Source: Thermohalobaculum sp038524325
GTDB taxonomy: Bacteria; Pseudomonadota; Alphaproteobacteria; Rhodobacterales; Rhodobacteraceae
Length of the DNA stretch: 15,312 bases
Direction: 5' to 3'
Assembly (NCBI GenBank): GCA_038524325.1
Contig: JBCBIS010000095.1
Location: 1-15,312, forward strand
Made by a program: the position numbers and the translations under genes. A model generated the notes under the pieces. It was not told where the DNA came from. It was given only the letters and a program-made list of their open reading frames with translations, and made no database searches. Positions 8,001 to 14,259 of this stretch are shown piece by piece. The stretch's first letter is position 1; each line of letters begins with the position of its first letter.

Positions 8001-10401
8001 CGGCGAAGAAGGCGAAGGTCTGATCGTGGTCTCCAGCCAGGGCGACAGCACCTATGCGGTGTTCGACCGGATCTCCTATGAATTCCAGGGCTCCTTCGCG
8101 ATCCGCGGCGACCATGCCGAGATCGACGGGGTCGAGGAGACCGATGGGATCGAGATCCTCTCGACCGGCCTGCCGGGCTTCGAGAGCGGGATCCTGATCA
8201 CCCATGACGGCTCGAACGACCCCGAAGCGGTGTTCCAGGACCCCGAAGACGGCGAGCTGCAGAACTTCAACACCAACTTCAAGTTCTCGGATCTGGGCGA
8301 CGTGCTGGAGATCTTCGACCAGCCCGCCAACCCGGAATTCGACCCGCAGGAGATCGCCCCCCACACCCTGGTCAACGGCATCGGCTCGGGCGATGTGACG
8401 ACCGAGAGCGTGATCCTCTGGGCCCGCTCGCTGGCCGTGGGCGAAGTGACCTTCGAGATCCGAGAGCTCGGCACCGCCCGCGTCCTGCAAACCCTGACCG
8501 CCGAGGTCACCGACACGGATGTCCCGGTGAAACTCCTGGTCGAGGGGCTCGAGGACGGCACCGATTATACCTACACGGTTACCGATGCAGCCGGCGACAC
8601 CGATACCGGGCGCTTCATCACCGCGGCGGAGGATGGCTCTAACGGCCTCAACTTCGGCATCACCGGCGATTGGCGCGGCGATCTGGCCCCCTACCCCGCC
8701 GTGTCCAACGTGGCAGAGCAGGAGCTGGATTTCTTCGTCCTCGGCGGCGACAACATCTATGCCGATTTCGACAGCCCGGCGAACCCGTCGGACCCCGATG
8801 CCCTGTTCCCCGATCAGGCGGTCACGCTGGATGACTTCCGCAGTCATTATGACGAGGTCTATGGCGGCCGTGCGGGCGAGAATTACTTCAAGGATCTCAA
8901 GGAAAGCACCTCGGTTTTCGCCACCATCGACGATCACGAGGTCACCAACGACTTCGCCGGCGGCGGGATCATCGGCGAGACGGCGGAGGACGAGTTCCGC
9001 GCGCTGTTCCCCGAGGACGATCAGGGCGGTTTCGTCAACGACTCGACCCTCTACGAGAACGGGCTGCAGGCCTGGCAGGAATGGCACCCGATCGCGGATG
9101 AGTTCTATGGCGAGACCGGCGACGACCGGACGGCGGAGGAACGCAAGCTCTATCGCAACCAGGAATTCGGCCAGGACGGGGCGGTCTTTATCCTCGACCA
9201 GCGCAGCTTCCGCGACGAACAGATCGACCCGTTCCAGTTCGGCAGCCAGGACGATCTGATCCGCTTCCAGACCGAAAGCTTCGATCCGACCCGCACCCTG
9301 CTGGGCGAGGCGCAGCTTGAGGAGCTGAAGACGGACCTGCTCGCCGCCGAAGAAAACGGCGTGACCTGGAAGTTCATCTATTCGCCCGAACCGTTCCAGA
9401 ATCTCGGCCTGAACAATGCCGACAGCTGGGAAGGCTATCAGGCAGAGCGGACCGAGATCCTGCAATTCATCGACGAGAATGAAATCGACAACGTCGTCTT
9501 CGTGGCCGCCGATATTCACGCAACCTTCGTCAACAACATCACCTATCAGGAACAGCCCTTCGGCCCGCAGATCGCGACCTCGGCCTTCGAGATCACGACA
9601 GGGTCGGTGGCCTTCGACCCGACCTTCGGCGAAGGGATCCTGGATGCGGCAGCAGGCCTCGGCCTGATCTCGCCGGAGGAGCTGGCCATTATCAACTCCC
9701 TGCCGATCGCACCGGACGGGGACGGCATTCCGAACGACCGGGACGATGTGGTCCGCGATCTGTTCAACGATGTGACGCTGACGCCGCTGGGTCTCGACCC
9801 GCTGGGCCTCGACGACAATCTCGAGATTGCCGACGGGCTGATCGATGCCGAACTGCTGCAAGGCGGCTGGGTGTCGAGCTTTACCTTCGGCTGGACCGAG
9901 TTCGAGATCGACGCCGATACCCAGGCCCTAACGGTCACGACCTATGGCATCGAGAGCTACAGCCCAGAAGAAGCCGGCTCGGCCGAGGTGCTCGCCCGCG
10001 AGCCCGAGATCGTCAGTCAATTCGTTGTTCAAGCGGATCTGGAGGACCAGCTGGACGTCAACATCATCGAAGCCACCGCGGTGCGCGAGACCCTGCAAGC
10101 CACCGTCGAGATCGATGTCTTCGAGTTCGAGACCGGCGACAGCACCGTGGGCGCGGTCGACCGCATCCAGGGCTTCGAGGCGGGCGACCAGATCGATCTC
10201 AGCGATTTCGGCTTTACCGAGGCGGCCCTGAACCGCTGGCACTTCGATGACGAGACGGTCAGCGTCCGGCAGTTTGGCGAGGACGTGGTGCTTTCCAACC
10301 TGGAACAAGACCCTCGCTTCCGCCTGATTGTCGAGGACACAACCGTCGCCGAGGTGGCCGAGGGTCTGATCCTCGACGCCAACGACACGCTGCTGTTCTG
10401 A
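3832..10401 (+). CDS. Giant multi-domain extracellular phosphatase (EEP + phytase-like esterase + GDPD + beta-propeller phytase + PhoD)
   Basis: This is a single 2189-residue protein with five phosphoester-related modules in order. Residues 1-395: endonuclease/exonuclease/phosphatase fold (E53 in INEFD, AAHPTPP at 207-213, GDYNADP at 262-268, SDHRL at 384-388). About 412-770: esterase-like activity of phytase family (DPEGIAI, NGFESLTV, LALERSFT). About 791-1150: GlpQ-type glycerophosphodiester phosphodiesterase (HRGFSAERPEHT from 797, EPDLVTTSDG from 824, RHE at 838-840, YPETKDP at 954-960). About 1158-1495: beta-propeller 3-phytase (DSDDAAIW, NNVDV, DYQSEG, DLEGVAI). About 1510-2050: PhoD with its N-terminal Ig-like part and metallophosphatase core (GGDNIYAD with D1640, DDHEVTND at 1700-1707, ADIHATF at 1893-1899). 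The last ~90 residues (VDRIQGFEAGDQIDL ... NDTLLF) resemble type I secretion C-termini. There is no N-terminal signal peptide and the protein is strongly acidic, which supports type I export and calcium-dependent folding. The ATG at 3832 has a strong AGGGGGAG 7 nt upstream. Module identities are secure; secretion, substrates and activity are inferred. Confidence 0.9.
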   Translation: MSTEIRVASFNASLNRNNAGDLITDLSDGSNAQAQAVAEIIQRTDADIILINEFDFDAEGEAASLFQQNYLSVDQNGAGAIDYPHVFVAPSNTGVPSGVDLDASGAVGDFAPGDAQGFGFFEGQFGFIILSKHPIDEENIRTFQNFLWKDLPGNLLLNDPTDNKLIDLENPENGFYDPEVADVFRLSSKNHVDLPVIVDGETVHVLAAHPTPPVFDGAEDRNGKRNHDEIKFWADYVNGTAFTDDNGVTASLDDDARFVIVGDYNADPFDGDSFDSAINQLLDNPNILGSATDAAITPNSEGGVDSTERQAGFNETHEGNPAFDTADFGFNGFTDGVQNPDASPGNLRVDYALPSVEGFDYLGGSVFWQAAEDPLFPLAEFPTSDHRLVSVDLEITDIEDPSIRFDDKDRRVVDAVEFLGVVEIPSGTEFDGTIIGGLSSIVFDLESGTYLTISDDRGAGEDGTPRFYEVDIDLSDGALDEGDVVFTDVTAFTIDGETFDVLNPDPEGIAIGADGQLFISTERNIDGRIPQLFKVDRDGTITDELPVDDRFKGLNDFQGVPNNNGFESLTVTPDTKFLYTATESTLIQDGPRSNFETGAFSRVIKYDTATGEAVAEFLYPIDPIAVEIEGTPFADNGLVELIALDNQGTFLALERSFTLGAEDRGYTGNLYLVRSQGATNVIGQDVETFIEDGELEANVDEIATKELLLNLDDLGIVIDNIEGLALGPVLEDGRQSLIINSDDNFSAFGPQANQFIALALDLSEIPTIEPVLETPSELRYDEADVVPLDERPIVIAHRGFSAERPEHTLEAYQLAIDAGADFIEPDLVTTSDGVLIARHEPFLATVETDENGEIVRDEDGNPVVNFQTTNVADLPEFADRLTTKQLNAFTSVTGWFAEDFTLEEIKTLRAREDQPDLRPQSAAFDDQFEIPTLAEVIDLVQAHEAATGEKIGIYPETKDPSFFDAQGLSLEEPLIQTLIDEGFTDPERIFIQSFEIQNLLDLQFNIMPEAGIDLPLIQLVFNFADIPPIDLFAAQQAGDLSAYEAIEGIEDFVGLSGLLSEEGLAALADAYAEGIGAPISLVIDDNGASTGLTDAVSQAGLLTHVYTHRDETTFVTLEGEEFQGEDFYQLLLEAGVDGIFTDNPDTGRDATDAFFEVEEGPDSDDAAIWYDNTNPAYSMIVTTHKNGGLRVYDLEGEELQRIEPEGIRYNNVDVLYDVGPNRVKFDLAIASDRENDTLAIFKINRQTGEFEDVTAPSIPDSIFGIDDGEQTAYGLAAYQSPVDGEAYVFVTQADGSQIAQLRLVQERGQFTYETVRMLDLPVAEGDDPADYQSEGIVIDRETGIGYVAVEEELGLLAFEAELGGSDDFEIIAPIDADFFEPDLEGVAIHYGEEGEGLIVVSSQGDSTYAVFDRISYEFQGSFAIRGDHAEIDGVEETDGIEILSTGLPGFESGILITHDGSNDPEAVFQDPEDGELQNFNTNFKFSDLGDVLEIFDQPANPEFDPQEIAPHTLVNGIGSGDVTTESVILWARSLAVGEVTFEIRELGTARVLQTLTAEVTDTDVPVKLLVEGLEDGTDYTYTVTDAAGDTDTGRFITAAEDGSNGLNFGITGDWRGDLAPYPAVSNVAEQELDFFVLGGDNIYADFDSPANPSDPDALFPDQAVTLDDFRSHYDEVYGGRAGENYFKDLKESTSVFATIDDHEVTNDFAGGGIIGETAEDEFRALFPEDDQGGFVNDSTLYENGLQAWQEWHPIADEFYGETGDDRTAEERKLYRNQEFGQDGAVFILDQRSFRDEQIDPFQFGSQDDLIRFQTESFDPTRTLLGEAQLEELKTDLLAAEENGVTWKFIYSPEPFQNLGLNNADSWEGYQAERTEILQFIDENEIDNVVFVAADIHATFVNNITYQEQPFGPQIATSAFEITTGSVAFDPTFGEGILDAAAGLGLISPEELAIINSLPIAPDGDGIPNDRDDVVRDLFNDVTLTPLGLDPLGLDDNLEIADGLIDAELLQGGWVSSFTFGWTEFEIDADTQALTVTTYGIESYSPEEAGSAEVLAREPEIVSQFVVQADLEDQLDVNIIEATAVRETLQATVEIDVFEFETGDSTVGAVDRIQGFEAGDQIDLSDFGFTEAALNRWHFDDETVSVRQFGEDVVLSNLEQDPRFRLIVEDTTVAEVAEGLILDANDTLLF
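5065..6141 (+). other. Module 2: esterase-like activity of phytase domain
   Basis: Residues about 412-770 match the phytase-like esterase family, a beta-propeller recognised here by its opening GTIIGGLSSIVFD, LTISDDRG, DPEGIAI, FISTERN, NGFESLTVTPD and LALERSFTLG. The family is named for weak similarity to phytases. Enzymatic activity is poorly established in general. Confidence 0.8.
6202..7281 (+). other. Module 3: glycerophosphodiester phosphodiesterase domain
   Basis: Residues about 791-1150 carry the GDPD catalytic set: HRG at 797-799, E824 and D826, and H839, with the family hallmark GIFTDNPD near the end. The long insertion between the first metal-site block and YPETKDP matches the periplasmic GlpQ type rather than the short cytosolic UgpQ type. 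The usual PENT reads PEHT here. The expected reaction is hydrolysis of glycerophosphodiesters to sn-glycerol 3-phosphate and an alcohol. Confidence 0.88.
7303..8316 (+). other. Module 4: beta-propeller (3-)phytase domain
   Basis: Residues about 1158-1495 match the beta-propeller phytase family from its start (GPDSDDAAIWYD, THKNGGLRVYDLEGEELQR, RYNNVDV) to its end (GVEETDGIEI, THDGSND). Known members need Ca2+ and release phosphate from phytate outside the cell. A single complete propeller is present. Confidence 0.9.
8362..9981 (+). other. Module 5: PhoD-type alkaline phosphatase/phosphodiesterase domain
   Basis: Residues about 1511-2050 contain the PhoD N-terminal Ig-like domain (GIGSGDVTTESVILWAR) and the metallophosphatase core: GDWRGD at 1612-1617, GGDNIYAD with D1640, DDHEVTND at 1700-1707, and ADIH at 1893-1896. 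PhoD enzymes hydrolyse phosphomono- and diesters using Fe3+ and Ca2+. The position of the iron-binding Cys of Bacillus PhoD (in ASCQ) seems to be Gly here. Confidence 0.88.
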
Positions 10402-10426
10402 TCTTCCACCAATGATCGCATGATGG

Positions 10427-10458
10427 CCGCGCGTCCCTCCCCGGGTCGCGCGGTTTTT
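10427..10458 (+). terminator. Intrinsic terminator of the giant phosphatase gene
   Basis: CCGCGCG (10427-10433) pairs with CGCGCGG (10447-10453), followed directly by TTTTT (10454-10458). It lies 25 nt after the stop codon. Stem, loop and T-run are in the right order for the plus strand, and it separates this gene from the convergent one. Confidence 0.85.
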
Positions 10459-10492
10459 CTTGGCGCCCCGCCCCTTGCAAAGCCGCGGCCAT

Positions 10493-10534
10493 ATCCGTGC
10501 GGGGCACGGATCCCGGGAGGGACAAGCCCTCCCG
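10493..10534. repeat. Two adjacent perfect hairpins in the convergent intergenic region
   Basis: ATCCGTGC (10493-10500) pairs with GCACGGAT (10504-10511) around GGG. CGGGAGGG (10514-10521) pairs with CCCTCCCG (10527-10534) around ACAAG. Neither is followed by a T-run on the plus strand or on the minus strand. They may help end transcription of the minus-strand oxidoreductase gene, or may be dispersed repeats. Confidence 0.55.
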
Positions 10535-10600
10535 CCGTATGCTGCGCATCCGGATGGCCGCTCGGCGCGCCGCTCAACCGATCGCTCCAGCTGGAACCCG

Positions 10601-10671
10601 GTCCAGCGCAACGGAGCCGCTGCGCGCCGGGTGGGCGGGTGGGGGCGGGCGGCGGCTTTGTTGCGCTGGAC
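10601..10671. repeat. 12-bp inverted repeat enclosing a G-quadruplex motif
   Basis: GTCCAGCGCAAC (10601-10612) and GTTGCGCTGGAC (10660-10671) are perfect inverted repeats. Between them, at 10629-10649 on the plus strand, lie five runs of three to five G separated by single bases, an unusually tight quadruplex motif. The right arm ends 8 nt beyond the stop codon of the minus-strand oxidoreductase gene, so in its transcript this is a long stem with a C-rich loop right after the stop. A transcription block or 3' end role is possible but unproven. Confidence 0.6.
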
Positions 10672-10678
10672 CGCGCTG

Positions 10679-13600
10679 CTACTGCGCCGCCATCGCCTGC
10701 GGCGTCGGCGGGCCAGCGCGGAGCTGTGTCAGCAAAGCCGCGCGCTCCTCGGCCGCCGCTTTGGCATTGCGTTCCTTGACATGCCCAAAGCCGCGGATCT
10801 TGAGCGGCAGGCGGGCGAGCTCGATTGCAACCGGGCGCATCGCCTCTGGCGCGGCCAACAACTCCTCGGCCAGAGCCTCGTAGTCAGCGATCATCCGCCG
10901 CTCCATCCGCCGTTCCTCGGTCCGCCCGAACGGATCGAAGGGCGTCCCACGGAGGAACTTGAACCGGGCAAGCACCCGGAATGCTACTGCCATCCAGGGG
11001 CCGAACTCGGTCTTCACCGGGCGCCCCTCCTTGTCTTTTTTGCCGAGGATCGGCGGGGCGAGGTGGAAGGTCACCTTTCCAGCATTGTCGAACGCCTCGG
11101 AGATCGCCGTCTCGAGCGTCTCGACATGAAGCCGCGCGACCTCGTATTCGTCTTTATAGGCGAGCAGCTTGAAGTACCCCTCGGCCACCGCCGCGCCCAG
11201 CGCATCGTCCACGTCGCGAGCGCGGGCGACCAGCGCCTCGTAGCGACGGGCCAGGCGGGCGTTCTGATAGGCCGTCAGATGCTGGCTACGCCGCGCAATC
11301 TTCTCCTCCAGCGTCTCCTCCAGCGCGGTTTCTTCGCCCAGCATCTCAGCGGCTTGGCCCGGCATCGCGACGGCCCAGCGGCCGATCTCAAAGGCCTTCA
11401 GATTTCCCTCCACCGCCGCGCCGTTCAGCTCGATCGCCCGGCGCAGTGCGGCCTCGGAGAGCGGCACCATCCCCGCCTGCCAGGCAGCCCCCAGCATCAT
11501 AACGTTGGAAAAGATCGCATCGCCCAGCATCTTCTCGGCCAGCCGGGTCGCCGCGATCATCGAGAACCGTTCGGCCCCAACCCGGCGTTCGACGGCCAGT
11601 TCCAGACTGTCCACAGGCAGCGAGAACTCGGTGTCGCGGGTGAAGGCGCCGGTTATGATCTCCTGCGTGTTGCAAACGGCCTTGGTGCGCCCGCGCGCCA
11701 TGGCGGCCAGGGTCTTGGGCGCGGCGGTCACGACCAGATCGCCGCCGATCACCGCATCCGCCTCGCCCGTCGCGATGCGGATGGCCGAGATATCCTCAGG
11801 CGTTGGCGCGACCCGGCAATGGATGGCGACAGCCCCTCCCTTTTGCGCGAGGCCCGCCATCTGCATCTCGGCCGCGCCCTTGCCCTCGACATGGGCGGCC
11901 ATGGTGATCAGGGCGCCGACGGTCACCACGCCGGTCCCACCAACACCGGTGACCAAGATGTTCCAAGTCCGGTCGAGCGCCGGCACCTGTGGCTCCGGCA
12001 GGGTCGGCAAGGTGAACTCCGCCGTCGCGCGTTTCTTCGGCGTCGCGCCTGCGACCGTGACAAAGCTGGGGCAGAACCCTTTGAGGCAAGAGAAATCCTT
12101 GTTGCACGCGCTCTGGTCGATCTGGCGCTTGCGGCCCAGAGGTGTCTCCAGCGGCAGGATGGCGACGCAGTTCGACTGCACCCCACAATCGCCGCAGCCC
12201 TCGCAGACCGAGGGGTTGATGAAGACCCGCTTGTCGATATCGGGGAACAGACCCCGTTTGCGACGGCGGCGCTTTTCGGCGGCACAGGTCTGGATATAGA
12301 CGATGGCTGTGGTGCCGGTGACCTGCTCCAGTTCCTTCTGTACCGACAGGAGATCGCCGCGCGGGTGCACTTTCATCCCCGAGGGCATCTCGGGCACGTC
12401 TTCCTTCTCATCGGCGACCACTTCGACCCGGCCCACGCCAATGCCGATCAGCTCTTCGACAATCCGCCGCGGTCCGATGCCGCCGTCATGGCTTTGCCCG
12501 CCGGTCATGGCGACGGCGTCATTGTAGAGGATTTTGAAGGTGATGTTCGTGCCCGCCCCCACGGCGGCGCGGATCGCCTGGATGCCAGAGTGGTTATAGG
12601 TCCCGTCGCCCAGATTCTGGAACACATGCGCGCGGGTCGAGAACGGCGCCTCGCCGATCCAGTTCGCGCCCTCGCCGCCCATATGGGTATAGCCCAGTGT
12701 CTCTCGATCCATCCACTGCACCATGTAGTGGCAGCCGATGCCGGAATAGGCCCGGGCCCCCTCATGCAACTGCGTGCCCGTGTTATGCGGGCACCCCGCA
12801 CAGAACCAGGGCGTGCGCTGTGCCAGCTCTGGCTGGTTGTCGGCCTTGACCGCTTCGTTCAGTTGGCCGAGCCGGTCGGTCACCGTCTCGTTCATGACAC
12901 CTTCAGCCGCCATCTGTCCGCCGATGCCACGGGCGATGGTGACAGGATCGAGGCCCTTTTTGACGGTGAAGAGCACCTTGCCCTCGGCATCCTTGTGCCC
13001 CACCACCCGCGCGTGAGAGCGCTGGTCGAACAGGATCTCCTTGAGCTGCGTCTCAAGAATGGGGCGCTTCTCCTCGACCACGAGGATCAGATCCAGCCCC
13101 TCGGCCCAGTCCATGAGCGGCACGGGGTCCAGCGGCCAGGTCATGCCGACCTTATAGGTTGTCAGGCCGATCCGCTCGGCCATCTCGGCGTCGATCCCTA
13201 GCAGGTCCAGCGCATGGGCCACATCCATATAGGTCTTGCCTGCCGAGACGATCCCAACCCGCGCCCCGGGCGCCCCTAGCGCGCGCCGGTCCAGCCGGTT
13301 GGCGCGGGCAAAGGCCAGCACCGCGTCTCGTTTATGGTCGTGGAGGCGTTCCTCCGCCTGCCAGGGCTCCTCATAGACGCGGATGTTGAGGCCGCCGGGC
13401 GGCATCGGGAGGTCGGGCGTCGTGATTTCGATGCGCTCGGGCCGGCCATCGACCACCGAGGTCGCCTCGACCGTATCCTTCATGCATTTCAGGCCGACCC
13501 AGCACCCGGTGAACCGGCTCATCGCCCAGCCGAGGATGCCATAATCCAGCAGCTCCTGCACCCCGGCGGGCGAGAGGACCGGGATATAGGCGTCCATCAT

Positions 13601-14116
13601 CGCCATCTCGGATTGGTGCAGCGTGGTGGAGCTCTCACCGGTATGATCGTCGCCCATGGCGACCAGCACGCCGCCCAGGGGCGAGGTGCCGGCGAGATTG
13701 GCATGGCGGAACACATCGCCCGAGCGGTCGACCCCCGGCCCCTTGCCGTACCAGAGGCCGAAGACGCCGTCATAACGGCCCTCTCCGCGGAGTTCGGCGC
13801 CTTGCGCACCCCAGAGGGCGGTGGCTGCCAGATCCTCGTTCAGGCCGGGATGGAAAGTGATCTGCGCCTCGCTCAGCGCGCCCCCTGCCGCTGCGAAGAC
13901 CCCATCGACCGCGCCCAGCGGCGAGCCGCGATAGCCAGTGACATACCCCGCCGTGTTATGCCCCGCCGCCCGGTCGCGCGCCCGCTGCATCAGCGCAAGG
14001 CGGACCAGCGCTTGTGTACCGGACAACAGCACCGAGGGTTTCTCGAGATCGTAGCGGTCCGAGAGGCGCACATCCTGAAGCTGAACGGAATGCAATTGAC
14101 CGGCGTGAACTGTCAT
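10679..14116 (-). CDS. Indolepyruvate:ferredoxin oxidoreductase, fused subunits
   Basis: This is a 1145-residue single-chain enzyme of the pyruvate:ferredoxin oxidoreductase superfamily, expected to convert aryl-pyruvates (from aromatic amino acids) to aryl-acetyl-CoA while reducing ferredoxin in the cytoplasm. Visible parts: N-terminal pyrimidine-binding domain (GYRGSPLG from residue 61, E94 in GLNEDL), thiamine-diphosphate/Mg region (CAGCPHN at 439-445, NLGDGTYNHSG near 500), a cysteine-rich segment (C638, C641, C644, C650, C671, C677, C682), and the gamma-type domain (GVGGTG at 724-729). A C-terminal helical extension (about 950-1110) of the type called DUF6537 follows. The start at 14116 is chosen for GGGAG 8 nt upstream; the frame extends to 14215 with a basic, unconserved-looking stretch. 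It is transcribed convergently with the phosphatase and divergently from the hydrolase. Branched-chain 2-oxoacids are an alternative substrate class. Confidence 0.9.
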   Translation of the reverse strand: MTVHAGQLHSVQLQDVRLSDRYDLEKPSVLLSGTQALVRLALMQRARDRAAGHNTAGYVTGYRGSPLGAVDGVFAAAGGALSEAQITFHPGLNEDLAATALWGAQGAELRGEGRYDGVFGLWYGKGPGVDRSGDVFRHANLAGTSPLGGVLVAMGDDHTGESSTTLHQSEMAMMDAYIPVLSPAGVQELLDYGILGWAMSRFTGCWVGLKCMKDTVEATSVVDGRPERIEITTPDLPMPPGGLNIRVYEEPWQAEERLHDHKRDAVLAFARANRLDRRALGAPGARVGIVSAGKTYMDVAHALDLLGIDAEMAERIGLTTYKVGMTWPLDPVPLMDWAEGLDLILVVEEKRPILETQLKEILFDQRSHARVVGHKDAEGKVLFTVKKGLDPVTIARGIGGQMAAEGVMNETVTDRLGQLNEAVKADNQPELAQRTPWFCAGCPHNTGTQLHEGARAYSGIGCHYMVQWMDRETLGYTHMGGEGANWIGEAPFSTRAHVFQNLGDGTYNHSGIQAIRAAVGAGTNITFKILYNDAVAMTGGQSHDGGIGPRRIVEELIGIGVGRVEVVADEKEDVPEMPSGMKVHPRGDLLSVQKELEQVTGTTAIVYIQTCAAEKRRRRKRGLFPDIDKRVFINPSVCEGCGDCGVQSNCVAILPLETPLGRKRQIDQSACNKDFSCLKGFCPSFVTVAGATPKKRATAEFTLPTLPEPQVPALDRTWNILVTGVGGTGVVTVGALITMAAHVEGKGAAEMQMAGLAQKGGAVAIHCRVAPTPEDISAIRIATGEADAVIGGDLVVTAAPKTLAAMARGRTKAVCNTQEIITGAFTRDTEFSLPVDSLELAVERRVGAERFSMIAATRLAEKMLGDAIFSNVMMLGAAWQAGMVPLSEAALRRAIELNGAAVEGNLKAFEIGRWAVAMPGQAAEMLGEETALEETLEEKIARRSQHLTAYQNARLARRYEALVARARDVDDALGAAVAEGYFKLLAYKDEYEVARLHVETLETAISEAFDNAGKVTFHLAPPILGKKDKEGRPVKTEFGPWMAVAFRVLARFKFLRGTPFDPFGRTEERRMERRMIADYEALAEELLAAPEAMRPVAIELARLPLKIRGFGHVKERNAKAAAEERAALLTQLRAGPPTPQAMAAQ

Positions 14117-14141
14117 TCGACCACTCCCTGTTTGCCGAGAA

Positions 14142-14169
14142 AGGGTAAGCTTTTGTGACCTTTTTGCAA
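14142..14169 (-). promoter_or_regulatory. Candidate promoter for the oxidoreductase gene
   Basis: On the minus strand TTGCAA (14169-14164) and TACCCT (14147-14142) are separated by 16 nt and lie 26 nt before the ATG at 14116. The match to sigma70 consensus is moderate. It sits in the 143-bp divergent region, the only place where both genes can start transcription. Confidence 0.35.
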
Positions 14170-14201
14170 GGCCAAATTCTCTGGCATGCCGCCGGACGCG
14201 C

Positions 14202-14229
14202 TTGCTGCAACGCACAAAATGCCTATCAT
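14202..14229 (+). promoter_or_regulatory. Candidate promoter for the alpha/beta hydrolase gene
   Basis: TTGCTG (14202-14207) and TATCAT (14224-14229) are separated by 16 nt and end 30 nt before the ATG at 14260. This leaves a short leader of about two dozen bases. It is a reasonable sigma70-type match in the divergent intergenic region. Confidence 0.45.
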
Positions 14230-14259
14230 CCAGCGGTGTTCGTAAAGGTCGATCATCCC

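Noticed and set aside
6952..9861. 969-codon open frame on the minus strand inside the phosphatase gene
   Set aside because: It is a shadow of a GC-rich coding strand: it is antisense to clearly recognised GDPD, phytase and PhoD domains, and its protein is low-complexity Val/Asp/Arg/Leu-rich with no domain.
10460..13201. 913-codon open frame on the plus strand opposite the oxidoreductase gene
   Set aside because: It is antisense to a full-length, motif-complete enzyme and is His/Arg/Gly-rich without recognisable domains, a typical high-GC shadow.
14117..14215. 33-codon N-terminal extension of the oxidoreductase
   Set aside because: It is a basic, unconserved-looking stretch that runs through the candidate promoter; the ATG at 14116 has GGGAG at good spacing.
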